From Purpureocillium takamizusanense (Eukaryota; Ascomycota; Sordariomycetes; Hypocreales; Ophiocordycipitaceae): a stretch of DNA of 64,000 nt. The notes beneath the pieces are model-generated. The model had not been told where the DNA came from, did no database searches, and saw nothing but the letters and a program-made list of their open reading frames with translations. Made by a program: the position numbers and the translations under genes. The stretch is taken from assembly GCF_022605165.1 (NCBI RefSeq), contig NC_063075.1, forward strand, positions 1,612,001-1,676,000, in the 5' to 3' direction. This document shows positions 32,903 to 43,400 of the stretch, one piece after another; the stretch's first letter is position 1, and every line of letters starts with the position of its first letter.

Positions 32903-35900
32903 ATGGCCTCGTCGTCCGTCACCACCTCCTACCTACTCGGCAACCTGCACTGCCCGTCCTGCGTGGCGCTGATCAAGAGCCTTCTGCAAGATGTCTACGG
33001 TGACAAGGTCTTGTGGGTTTCGCCCAACGTGGTGACTTCCGTGGTCACTGTCGAGCACCAAGATGCATCCGCCGACTTCATTCGCCGCATGGGCAAAACG
33101 CTCGAGGATGTGGGCTTCGACATCTGCGCCGTCGACACCACTGCCAGCGTCGCTAGCGACGTCGAGAGCCTCTCCCAAGCCGAGCCAGGAGAAGGTAGCA
33201 GAATCGTGCCGCACCAGCAGAGTTACGGCACTTTTGACATATGGTCTCGTCTTTGGCGGAATAGGACCCCGCCAGTCGATTCACACGCATCCAAGGCCGC
33301 CGCGCACCTCGAGAACTGCGAGTCTTGCAAGGACGCTGCAGCACATGGCCAAGACCACCTATCCGAAGACCGGGTGGACCTCACTCGGAACCTTTCCTTT
33401 GCGTCTAGCATGAAGGACACCGGTAGTGCCGCATTCGAGGGCGTTGTCGTCGGCGACGATGGGGCATCTACCCCTCGACTACGGGCCGCAGTCTCTATCG
33501 GCGGCATGACATGCGCCGTCTGCGTCAACACAATCACCGACGAGATACAAAAGTACCCTTGGGTTTCCAAGGTTGTCGTCAATCTTGTCTCGAACAGCGC
33601 CACCATCGAGTTCACCGACCCGAATCGTACGCAGGACATCATTGATGCCATCAGCGATCTCGGCTACGACGCTGTCCTCGATTCCGTGGTTGATCTCAAC
33701 GAGCAAAAAAAGGCTGAGAATTCGCGAGAGGTGGAGATCAAGGTTGATGGCATATTTTGCCCTCGTTGCCCCGACCGCATTTCACAAACTTTGAGAAACC
33801 TCGGCAAGTTGCGGGTGGAAGTCCTTAGCGAAGCCTCGATGCAAGTGCCCAGGGTCCGGATTCGCTACACCCCGAATGTCCCAAGCTTCACCATTCGGCA
33901 TATTCTCCACGCCATCGAAGCCACGGACCCATCCCTTCGGGCATCTATATATCACCCGCCCACGTTGGAGGAACGTTCCAGGGAAATCCGAGCTCAGCAC
34001 CAGCGCACCCTGCTTTACCGAGAGATTCTCACAATTATCTTGGCGATTCCTTCTTTTGTTCTGGGAATCGTCTACATGAGCCTGGTGCCTGATACGGACC
34101 ATACCAAGCACTATCTGATGAAGCCTTGGGTCTCGGGCTTGAGTCGCCTCGAAATCATTCTTTTCGCACTGGCGACCCCCGTCTACTTCTTTGCCGCTGA
34201 TGTCTTCCACGTACGGGCCGTCAAGGAGCTGCGGACTTTGTGGCGAGCTAACAGCCGCACGCCCCTTCTCGAGCGCTTCTACAAGTTTGGAAGTATGAAC
34301 ATGCTTATATCCCTCGGAACAAGCATTGCCTACATTTCTTCTGTGGCGCAGATGATTGCAGCGGCCGTCGCCAAGGAGAAGAAGGTGCCCGAGGGTAGCT
34401 TCTATTTCGACTCTGTCGTATTCCTCACCCTGTTCCTCCTTGCAGGCAGGTTGATCGAGGGATACAGCAAGTCCAAGACCGGGAGTGCCGTCGAAGAACT
34501 GGCTAAGCTTCGGCCCACCACGGCCCTTCTCGTCGACCAGACTGCCAAGGGAGAATCGGCGACCAAGACAGTTGACGTGGACCAGCTGGAGCACGGCGAC
34601 CTCATCAGGGTTCCTCACGGGGCATCTCCCCCGGCAGACGCGGTCATTGTGGTCGGTGAGACCATATTCGATGAGTCTAGCCTTACTGGTGAATCACGCC
34701 CGATCAAGAAGGCTGTCTCCGAGCAAGTCTTCGCCGGAACAATCAACAAAGGGAACGCTATTACGGCACGCATCACGGGGACTTCTGGAAAATCAATGCT
34801 AGACCAAATCGTCGAAGTGGTTCGCGAGGGTCAGACGAGACGGGCTCCCGTCGAGCAGATCGCAGACCTCATGACATCGTACTTTGTTCCCGTCATCACT
34901 CTGGTGGCCATCATCACTTGGGTTGTCTGGATGATACTCGTCTTTACTGGCAAAGTGTCTGACGACGAGCTCGACAACTCTGGGGGCAGAACGGCCTTTG
35001 CCTTCCAGTTCGCCATTGCCGTCTTCGTGGTCGCCTGCCCCTGTGGCTTGGCCCTTGCGGCGCCCACTGCCATATTCGTCGGAGGTGGCATCGCAGCAAA
35101 GCACGGCATCCTCGCGAAGGGCGGTGGTGAGGCGTTCGAGAAGGCTAGCAAGATTGACTGTGTTGTCTTTGACAAGACTGGTACGCTCACGATGGGCGGT
35201 GAGCCCCAGATCACCGACTCCATCATCTTCCCAGACGGCGCGATCGAGGGCGTAGATGAGCAGACGCTCCTGTCAGGGCTCAAGGCGGTCGAAGAAAACA
35301 GCAGTCATCCGATCGCCAAGGCCATTGTGGCCTTTTGCGGAGAAAAGAAGGCGGCGTCGGAGTTGGGGCAGGTCGAGGAAATCCCAGGCAAGGGCATGAA
35401 GGCGACGTACAAGAACAAGGAGCTTGACATTGCGGTGGGCAACGAGCATCTGATGCGAGATCTCTCGGCTTCACTATCGGAGAAGGTCATTGATTGTCTG
35501 CAGGGCTGGAAGGCCGAGGCCAAGTCTGTCGCCCTTGTCGCCATGAAGCACCATCAGGACCCATCATGGACGATTGCAGCCATCCTATCTATGGCCGACC
35601 CCATCCGGCCGGAGACGGGTGCGGTCATCGCGGCGTTGCAGGCAAGGGGCACACAAGTATGGATGCTATCAGGCGACAACGTGACGACGGCGAAGGCCGT
35701 GGCTCAGCGCGTGGGCATCCCCTCGTCCAACGTTCTCGCCGAGGTGCTGCCCTCGGAAAAGGCGGCCAAGATCACGTACCTCCAGGCAACACTGCACGCC
35801 GGTCACTCGCGCTCCATCCGTCGGCGCCGTCACGGCTACACGACGCGTCGCGCCATGGTGGCCATGGTCGGGGACGGCATCAACGACTCGCCGGCCTTGA

Positions 35901-36283
35901 CGACGGCGGACATTGGCATCGCCATCGGGTCAGGCAGCGACGTGGCCATCTCGAGCGCCGACTTTGTGCTCGCGACGTCGAGCCTCCCCGCGGTGCTTAC
36001 ACTGCTCGACCTCAGCCGCACCGTGTTTCGCCGCATCACCACCAACTTTGGCTGGGCCGTCGTCTACAACATGCTCGCCGTGCCCATCGCCGCCGGCTGC
36101 TTATACGCCGTGCGGACGGGCTCGGGCGCCCACGTCCGCCTCGACCCGGTGTGGGCGGCCCTGGCCATGGCCCTGTCGAGCATCAGCGTCGTCGTCAGCA
36201 GCCTGTGCTTGAGGTTGAGGGTGCCCTGGATCGGGTTTCGGCACACCCCCATTGCTACGGCTGAGCGGCCGCAAGGCTGCTGA
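32903..36283 (+). CDS. P1B-type Cu(+)-transporting ATPase with three HMA domains
   Basis: A single exon of 1126 residues from the first ATG at 32903. Three N-terminal heavy-metal-associated domains are visible: NLHCPSC (17-20), GGMTCAVC (204-207) and IFCPRC (286-289). The first and third are noncanonical, with H or F before the first cysteine instead of T. The P-type core is complete: TGES (595-598), CPC in the transport helix (712-714), DKTGTLT with the phosphorylated Asp757, SSHP, and GDGINDSP (990-997). Helix 7 has WAVVYNMLAVP and helix 8 has MALSS, the pattern of Cu(+) pumps (P1B-1). By homology it exports copper or loads it into the secretory pathway; several HMA domains and length point to a CrpA/Ccc2-like copper pump rather than a zinc or cobalt pump. 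A basic segment SRSIRRRRHGYTTRR before MVAMVGDGIND looks inserted compared with usual family members and has no intron borders. Confidence 0.93.
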   Translation: MASSSVTTSYLLGNLHCPSCVALIKSLLQDVYGDKVLWVSPNVVTSVVTVEHQDASADFIRRMGKTLEDVGFDICAVDTTASVASDVESLSQAEPGEGSRIVPHQQSYGTFDIWSRLWRNRTPPVDSHASKAAAHLENCESCKDAAAHGQDHLSEDRVDLTRNLSFASSMKDTGSAAFEGVVVGDDGASTPRLRAAVSIGGMTCAVCVNTITDEIQKYPWVSKVVVNLVSNSATIEFTDPNRTQDIIDAISDLGYDAVLDSVVDLNEQKKAENSREVEIKVDGIFCPRCPDRISQTLRNLGKLRVEVLSEASMQVPRVRIRYTPNVPSFTIRHILHAIEATDPSLRASIYHPPTLEERSREIRAQHQRTLLYREILTIILAIPSFVLGIVYMSLVPDTDHTKHYLMKPWVSGLSRLEIILFALATPVYFFAADVFHVRAVKELRTLWRANSRTPLLERFYKFGSMNMLISLGTSIAYISSVAQMIAAAVAKEKKVPEGSFYFDSVVFLTLFLLAGRLIEGYSKSKTGSAVEELAKLRPTTALLVDQTAKGESATKTVDVDQLEHGDLIRVPHGASPPADAVIVVGETIFDESSLTGESRPIKKAVSEQVFAGTINKGNAITARITGTSGKSMLDQIVEVVREGQTRRAPVEQIADLMTSYFVPVITLVAIITWVVWMILVFTGKVSDDELDNSGGRTAFAFQFAIAVFVVACPCGLALAAPTAIFVGGGIAAKHGILAKGGGEAFEKASKIDCVVFDKTGTLTMGGEPQITDSIIFPDGAIEGVDEQTLLSGLKAVEENSSHPIAKAIVAFCGEKKAASELGQVEEIPGKGMKATYKNKELDIAVGNEHLMRDLSASLSEKVIDCLQGWKAEAKSVALVAMKHHQDPSWTIAAILSMADPIRPETGAVIAALQARGTQVWMLSGDNVTTAKAVAQRVGIPSSNVLAEVLPSEKAAKITYLQATLHAGHSRSIRRRRHGYTTRRAMVAMVGDGINDSPALTTADIGIAIGSGSDVAISSADFVLATSSLPAVLTLLDLSRTVFRRITTNFGWAVVYNMLAVPIAAGCLYAVRTGSGAHVRLDPVWAALAMALSSISVVVSSLCLRLRVPWIGFRHTPIATAERPQGC

Positions 36284-37419
36284 GGCCTCGGCGGCGGCTT
36301 GCGTCTTTGACGAAGATGAAGTGGATGATGGTGGCGTGCATGTCGCCGCCAGCCACGGCCAGATCAGGCATACTGCTGATATTTTGGTCGCGGGCCGTGA
36401 CGTCTTGCTTCCTTTTTTGTTTTTCATTAAATCATTCAGCCCATGCAGTCGGCGCGTTTGTTGGCTGCCAGTCGGTCGGTCAGCCGTGATGACCATCAGC
36501 GTTGCGAAAGGAAAACAAGAGTTGATAGTCGATACCCTAGCATAGATAATTCTAGTTGTCATCATTACTGCTTTCTTCACTGTCATCATCCTCGAGGATC
36601 TTGTCTGTTTTTCTATAAACAGACAGCCCTGGCGCCGCCGCCGCTCCTCCACACCCCCTCCCCTGCACGTTGGGCTGTCACTCGCGTGTCCTGCTGCACG
36701 TCGCCGCCTGTTGTGTCAGCCGCGTTCCCTTCCCTCCCCCCGGTCCGGCTGGTGCTGCTGCAGCCCGTTCGTTCAGCTTACTTTTGCCAAATATGGAAAA
36801 CCAGGGCTGGAGGGGGAGGGGTTATGCAGCGGGAGAGTGGGCACGGAGTCACGACACCGGGTGCTTATGCGGGCTTGTGAAGGGCCAACGGGGGGGCATA
36901 GGGAAACGAACGGGTTGAATTTTGCCGTGGTTGTTCGGATAGGTAGGTGTCATTGTGACGCCGTTCCTGGTGGTTGAAGAGGTTGGGGTCGTCGTGGCAG
37001 GCAGGCAGGCAGGCAGCCTACTAGTTACATACACAACTAGCTAGCCACAGGCACCGAAGCCGCTTCCGCTTTCGCTCCCGCCAGGTGGAAGGTGAGGTGA
37101 TGTGAGGCTCGTCCATGCAATTGTTCGTCCCACGCAGCCCGCCCCCGCTGGTCTTCATCAAAGGCCCGCCCGCCGCTTGCCCGCCGTGCAGTCAGTCAGT
37201 CTTTCGTGCATGCGAATATTATATCGCCCCCCCAGCAGCCGGCGTCAAAAATTCACCACCCCCTTGGACCCCCCTGTCCTGCTCCAAATAAACCGGTGTT
37301 GTAAGTGTGTGTGAGTGTGTGTGTGTGTGCTTCGTACATCTGCGCAGTCCGACCGTTGGTCAGCGCACAATGGGAGGAGCCCTGTCGCCGGGAAACTAAT
37401 AACCAACCAACCTGAACTT

Positions 37420-37456
37420 GACGACGACGGCGACTACGACGACGACGACGACGACG
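37420..37456. repeat. imperfect GAC/CGA triplet tract
   Basis: About twelve GAC-phase triplets with two interruptions, noncoding. Confidence 0.8.
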
Positions 37457-37666
37457 TGTAAGCAAGCAGCCCCCGTTCGCCGCGGCCGTTATGTGAAACC
37501 TTCCTGCGCATTCATTTATTCTTGGCGACTTTGTCTTTGTCTGGCGGTTGTCGACGAGGCCACCGGGCGTAGCCACACGAGTCACGGAAAACTCTCCTCA
37601 ACTCCGGCAAGCACAGCTCGGCCACCCGCCCGTCCGCCCGCTCGCTCATACACCGCGCGGCCCCCT

Positions 37667-37690
37667 TCCTCCTCCTCCTCCTCCTCCTCC
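37667..37690. repeat. (TCC)8 microsatellite
   Basis: Eight TCC units in noncoding DNA, 26 bp before the (CGA)12 tract. Confidence 0.85.
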
Positions 37691-37716
37691 GGGTGCCGCC
37701 GGCGCTTCCGACTCAC

Positions 37717-37752
<36 letters not shown>
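37717..37752. repeat. (CGA)12 microsatellite
   Basis: Twelve perfect CGA units in noncoding DNA. Confidence 0.9.
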
Positions 37753-37753
<1 letters not shown>

Positions 37754-37809
37754 GCCGACGGGGGCCCATACCATAGACGTGGGCGTCGCCGAAGCGCATA
37801 TTGACTGAC

Positions 37810-37811
<2 letters not shown>

Positions 37812-37840
<29 letters not shown>
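37812..37840. repeat. (CCTG)7 tetranucleotide repeat
   Basis: Seven CCTG units in noncoding DNA. CCTG is the unit that expands in human myotonic dystrophy type 2; that link is only of structural interest. Confidence 0.85.
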
Positions 37841-37990
37841 TGAGGCGGGCTTATCGGTGAGCGCGCATGACGTCTTCTGCTTTGCCCCCTCCTTCTCACT
37901 CCCCCCGCCCCCTTTCACCGTCGTTTCGCCAGATTGATGCGTCGTGGCGGTACTCTATCTATCCATATGGGGCTCCCCCTCCCCCTCCCC

Positions 37991-38052
37991 CTCCTCCTCC
38001 TCCTCCTCCTCCTCCTCCTCCTCCTCCTCCTCCTCCTCCTCCTCCTCCTCCT
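37991..38052. repeat. (CTC)20 homopyrimidine tract
   Basis: About 62 bases of uninterrupted CTC units, preceded by CCCCCT repeats from 37975. It is a mirror-symmetric homopurine/homopyrimidine run able to form triplex DNA. Confidence 0.9.
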
Positions 38053-39307
38053 GTAATGAACAACCACCACCACTTCCCAAAAGGTTAGCTTTTTCCTACA
38101 TGGGTAATCTACCTATCCCAGGCGCAGGCGCGCGCAGCCGTGGCGGGTCGGGTGTGTATATCCTCCCCTCCCCTCCCCCGCCAAACTGCGCCCGTCCGCC
38201 TGAGACCAGGTGGGGAGGGAGGAGGGGCGCACGGGAGGGGGTGCGTGAATTGAATAGAAGAGAGAAAGAAAGGGCAAAAATATAAGGCGAAAATGAGCTC
38301 AGATTCAAGGTTCGGACGTCGCAGATAGGATTTCTCGCTATCCTGACCGTTTTCGTGCAGGGCGTTGCTGCGTCGCTGGTTGGGGACGGACAAAAATCTA
38401 AGTAAGATGCCACAAAAAAAAAGAGTCAGCAAGCCCGCCCAGCCCGCCGGCTGGGGCTGCGCCTCCGGCGCGGCGACTTACATACCTTGTAGCATTACCT
38501 CCAGGGCTACGAATCCACCGGCCGCTTCGGAGTCATGGGGCTGGCTTGCTCGGTTGCTCGGAGGCCGGTCCGGCGGCGCGCCAGTTGCAGCACCACGGTG
38601 ATCAGGCTGACTGACACCAGACACTGGCATGCTGTGATGTGTCGTCAAGTACGTAGTAGAGTCATTCACCATCGCCAAGGCTGTCTGTTACCATGCGCTG
38701 CGTGCAGGGTCTTACGAAGCAGTCATGCGTCACCAGAGAGATAGAGTTTTAGTTTTTTTTTGCAATTCATGCAAGCCCGCCAAGGCTCTTTATATTGGTG
38801 TCTTTCTAGAAGAACGATCTGTCTACCTTTCACAGCCCAGTCAAGGCAGTCACTGTAGGAAAGCCTCCTTCGTCCGTGTAAAATCCAGTCCATTGCCCAT
38901 CGTCACCAACGACTCCTGTGTTTCCTTCCCTGCCGAGGTATTTCCAACCATCATTCCCTTACCCACTGGTACAGCTGGAAATGCAGAAGCGAGCCCAAAA
39001 AAAATGAGAAAGAAATTATCCTTAACGCCCGTGTGATGACCTGCCACCTGTTCACACATGATATCTCTGTAACGCCTGTGTTGGACGCATTAGGTGTAGA
39101 GGCAACCGCCGGTGGTGACATGTCTGAAAATGAGATTGGTGTATCAATGCTGCGCGCGATCCCGTGTCCCGTCCTGGGGAGCACGAGTCGCTCCAAAACG
39201 CCGTCGCAACGCCATGCTTTTTCTTTCTGATGATGCAATGTATGAAACAAGGAACTCGGGTGATGAAATCAAAACGCCGCAACCCGAGGGGTGAGGAGTT
39301 TACACGC

Positions 39308-40426
39308 TCATCGAACAGCGACGGCACCGCCGAGTAGCCGTCCCCACATACCCCGTTTGTGACGCTTCTTGGCCGGACCTTCGTGAAGCTCGTGGTACTG
39401 CTCGACAGAAATCTCGTACGGTAGCATCCGTGCACTCGAGGGCGCAGGGACGACCCTGGCCATGTCGGTGTCAATGACGACCGGGGACCCATAAAGGCTG
39501 CCTTGGCGGGTGGTGTACGAGTACGCCTCGCCATCCGATCCCAGGGGGGTGTTCGAGCGAGACTGCTGTCGGCTCGAGGCGATCGAGGAAGCGTATGAGC
39601 TAGCTGAGCTGCTGTAGGTGAGGCCGGGTGGTGTGACAGAGCCTCCGCTCGTGGCACGGAGGTGATCGGGGCTCGGGTTGCGGGACCGTGAGGCGCCTCT
39701 AGACGAAATGGGGCTCGGATAGCGCGTGGCGGCAGCGTAAATCTCCTGCTGCCGGCGCTTCTCTTCCCGCTGACGCATTTTGCGGGCGTGTCGTTCGGTT
39801 ATCCTAATACGGCATGGCTCGAGGAAGGAGTCCAGCTCCCGGTACAGATCCTGCTCCGAGATGCGCAGCTCCCACTCGAGGAGGAAGAGAAGTTGCTTCT
39901 CCATGAGGTTCACCTCGGTGCGGTTGAAGCCGAAGCTGTACACGTCGGTGTTGATGTGAGTGTAATTGGCCCAGTGCTTGTTCTTGGGTGAGCTATCATT
40001 GAGATACTTGGCAGCCAAGATGAGCGAAGCCAGGAAGATGCGGTGGGTGGTGCACCGCAGGCCGCGAGCCATGGGCTGCAGCTTGGACTTGAGCCGCGTC
40101 AAGTAGACCAGAGTCGACATGAGCGTCGGCACCTGGACGTTTGAGGAGACGACGAGCTGGGTGATAAACTCCTCGAGCGTCGGTAGGCCGTCTTCGACAG
40201 GTCGGGCGGATCGCGAGTCGGAGGGGCTCCTGGGAGGAGTCGGCGGCAGGTCCTGGCCCTTGGACGAAGCCGGAGACAGGACCGTCGAGTCGCAGGTGAT
40301 GACATTGTGTGCGGCGTCGGCGAGATAGGATATCATCTCGCGGCTGACGGGCTGGTAGACAAACTGCTCGAGAGCAGCCTTGTTGAGCTCGTCCATGGTG
40401 AGATGCCGCGAAGCCATCTTGGGCAT
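39308..40426 (-). CDS. Pho85-type cyclin (Pcl1/2-like)
   Basis: A single exon of 372 residues from the first ATG at 40426; a second ATG lies three codons on. The cyclin box covers about residues 76-190: LEEFITQLVVSSNVQVPTLM, a long Ser/Pro-rich insert before it, CTTHRIFLASLILAAKYLNDSSPKNKHWANYT and LMEKQLLFLLEWELRISEQDLYREL. The KYLNDSSPKNKHWA segment is characteristic of cyclins that bind the Pho85 kinase (Pcl1, Pcl2, Pcl9, Aspergillus PclA). By family knowledge it directs that kinase in G1 progression and morphogenesis. The C-terminal 180 residues are Ser-rich with SP/TP sites and a basic KKRHKRG near the end, likely phosphorylated and nuclear. The DNA upstream on its sense strand is pyrimidine-rich for more than 2 kb, suggesting a long leader. 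The kinase partner Pho85 is not in the window. Confidence 0.93.
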   Translation of the reverse strand: MPKMASRHLTMDELNKAALEQFVYQPVSREMISYLADAAHNVITCDSTVLSPASSKGQDLPPTPPRSPSDSRSARPVEDGLPTLEEFITQLVVSSNVQVPTLMSTLVYLTRLKSKLQPMARGLRCTTHRIFLASLILAAKYLNDSSPKNKHWANYTHINTDVYSFGFNRTEVNLMEKQLLFLLEWELRISEQDLYRELDSFLEPCRIRITERHARKMRQREEKRRQQEIYAAATRYPSPISSRGASRSRNPSPDHLRATSGGSVTPPGLTYSSSASSYASSIASSRQQSRSNTPLGSDGEAYSYTTRQGSLYGSPVVIDTDMARVVPAPSSARMLPYEISVEQYHELHEGPAKKRHKRGMWGRLLGGAVAVR

Positions 40427-43400
40427 GGGTGTCGACGGCCTTGTGCGAGGGTCGGTATAAGTTGAGGTGGGGGGGGATGCGAGATCGCAGCGGCACAAGG
40501 AAGCGGATGGGGCCGGCGATGTGTTATAAGACTTTGGCCTCTCGAGCCGAGGCGGGGGGGGATGGGATGGGGAAGGGGAAGAAAAGGAAGGGAGGGAGGA
40601 GGACGAGTGATTGATATGTCAGACAATGAACGGATGGGATGGGATGGATACGAGTACGTAGGAGGTACTATAGGGGAGGGCAAACTCCAAGGCTCATGTG
40701 GCCTCTTGGCTCGGGACAAGTGACCAGCAACGAGGCCTGTGGGCTTTCGTCAGTGTGTGACGTTGGGGGCACGAGGCTGAGTCCACAAGGAGCGTTCAGA
40801 GCCACAGGGGGGCGACCGCCGGGTGCCAGCGGCAGCGGGGGATGCCTGCGGTGGCTGCTGCAGGGGGTCCTCAGGATGGCTCCGTGAGGGCGGACGGGAG
40901 GGATGGGAGGGACCTGACCGGGCGACACGAAGTACGCGGGTGGGCCAAGGGAGGCGGTACCTAAGACAGCCTAGGGCAGCGGAGGCGGTACGGCCGGGGC
41001 CAAGGGGCGCAGGTACTGCACCCTTTCAGGCGGGTAGGGTTCCAAGCCAAGGTTGGGCCGGGGACCACGAGGCGTGGAGGGGGTGGGAGGGCCGCTGAGA
41101 TCGCAACTAGCGGCCAGGCCGACAGGGGTCTGGGTCCAGCAGGGGGGTGGGATCGCTCGACAGCCAGTTGCGATTTAGAGTTGGCTGAAGGGGGATCTGT
41201 CAGCAGGGGGTGTGCGACTGCCAGCGGGTCCAAATGCCGACGACTCGTTCGACCTGAGGGAGGCGGGCGTGAGCAATGCTGCGGGCTCCGTTCACCGGGA
41301 AGCGAGACGGAGAATGCAGGCGGAGTCGGGTGGCCGGCCGACCAAGACGCCCGAGTGATGACGACTGCGTCGAACGTGAGATACCGGGAGGTCGGGACGC
41401 GGCAAACAACGGCCGACCGCAAGAGTCAGCCACGGATCGATGCTGGGACGGGCGGCGGTGGTTCTGTGGTGGTGGCGAACAGGACGCGAATCTGTCGTTC
41501 CCAAAGTGGTCAGGAAACTGGGGTTGCTGGATTCGTGGTTGTGGCTGGGGCGATCCGCTGGTGGGTTGGCTCCGACGGCGCCGTGTGGCTTTTTTCGGGT
41601 GCTGCGCTGCGAGCGCGGGCGGAGTGCCTCTCAAAGAACGAGACCTGGCTGAGCGAGTCAGGTGACTGGGGAGACCAGCTGCGCCGTGCGCTGAGGAGGC
41701 GATGATGAGAAGCCGTCAATGCCGACGACTTGGGCAACACACAAAGAGCGTGAGACGGAGCAAAAAAGAAAATTGACGTCGAGTTTCGAATAAAGGAAAA
41801 AAGTCGCGAGTAGCGAACGGACTTTGGTCGCCTTTTAATCAAGCTGCACGACGAACAAGGCCAACAACAACGCTTGGGGCGCGGTTTGCCGTTGTCAAGT
41901 CTCGATACGAGTCGAGTTCGCCAAACGGTTGGGCCTGCGGACGCTGAGCGTGGCTGCCGAAAAGTCCGGAGGTGGCTCGCTGGAGCTCCGCTTCAGGGCT
42001 GCAGTGGCGCTGGTTGGTGCCTTCCGATGAGCAGACGGGGGGGTTAAGTTAGCCTTCCGAGCCGGCGGAAGAGCGTCGCGAGCTGAGGGAACGGGGCAGT
42101 GAGTGAGCGAGTGAACGAGCGAGAGTGTGAGTTTCCGATAGGAACGATTGCGTTGCAGGCGCTGGACTGCGTCGGTGCGCTTGAGACGACCACTGGCGAT
42201 CTCGTTTATCGCCCCCGTTGGGACTGGCGTCGTCTGGTTTGGCGCGTTTCTCCTTTGTTTCCTCTAATGCACGCTGCGTGCGTGCAAGTGTTGCTTCTGG
42301 CTGCTGTTGCTGCTGCTCAACAAGCGACTGTCTGTCGTGTGCGTGAGAAACAAGCGAAGAATTAGACTGGTGGTGGAAGGCGAGGCTTGTTCAATGCTGC
42401 AGAGCGAACGAAAGAGCGAGCGTCTGGCGAAGGCGAAAAGAGCACCGTTGAATCGCGAAGCGATGCGATAAAAATGGCGTCGTCCGTTTAATGAGCGCGA
42501 GGATGCCACAAGCAAAGTCGCGGGCGGAGCGAAACGGCAGGGTTTGCGAGCGGTGCTTTTGATGCCGCGTGTGACGGTGTGTGTGGTGTCAGACTCTTAG
42601 GGGGGGGTCCCCAGTGGCGCTTGCACTGTGCTGTGCGTTGTGCTGCTGCCGCCCAGTGAAGTGCGTGCGGGAAGGGAGTGAGTGAGGTGCGTAATAATGC
42701 CTCTGTCAGGGCGTGTAGTGTAGTTACAGTCCCCTGTAAGCAAGCTGTCGGTGGTGACGAATGCAAAGGAGGATGACAATAGCCTCTCTGCAAACAAAGA
42801 GGATGCGGCGTTATATAGAAACAAACGGTCCAAGCAGCCTCAGTGCCCTTGCTTCTAATATCTCGGACGGGCAGGAAGAACCAAAGGGGGGTGGTGAGAG
42901 GAGGTTGGCGGTGGCCTGCCGTCTCTGGCACAAGCGGAGGCGAGGGGTCGGGGGAGAGGGGATTGGAATCCAGCACCGAATACTGGCTTGCACTTTGATC
43001 GAACGAGGATGGGGCCAGCCCCGGTTCGATAATTAGGGGCGAGCGAGGAATAAGGAAAAAAGGGGGCGCGCCGCGTGCTCTTGGTCCTGCAGGCCGTTTT
43101 CCTTTGTGTGTTCGATTACTGCTCGTGCGGTGCAGCTGCAGACGCAAAGCAAAGCAAAGCAAATCAAAAAGTCGGCCCGGCCGTTTTTCTGTTCGCGGCA
43201 GGTGGTCGAGCTCGGCGTCGGCCAGTGGGCTGGCGGCGTTGGGAGATGGGGACGGCGGTAAGGAGGGGCCGTTTTCTTTGGCGCCCTGTTCGGTCTGGTG
43301 GTATATCGTTTCTTGACGTCCGTGCTGTGCTCGTCGCCGTTGTCGTCGTTATCGAGGGCGGGGAGCGGGGGAGAGAGAGGGGGGGGGACAATGGCGCCGA

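Larger units (their letters stand above)
36284..39307. other. 3-kb interval rich in trinucleotide repeats
   Basis: No convincing gene is seen. It lies between the convergent 3' ends of the ATPase and the Pho85-type cyclin. From 37420 to 38052 it holds a dense series of triplet and tetranucleotide tracts (see the repeat entries). About 38720-39300 is more AT-rich and is probably the 3' untranslated region of the cyclin. Confidence 0.55.

Noticed and set aside
35494..36264. 257-codon plus-strand frame overlapping the copper ATPase
   Set aside because: It is another frame of the ATPase, rich in Arg/His/Gly, without motifs. The ATPase frame has all catalytic signatures through this region.
37420..38052. 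CRISPR-like reading of regularly spaced repeats
   Set aside because: The units are 3-4 bp microsatellites without unique spacers, and the genome is eukaryotic.
43006..43040. GGTTCGAT resembling a tRNA T-loop
   Set aside because: No matching acceptor, D or anticodon stems can be drawn around it, and the T-stem pairing leaves too large a loop.
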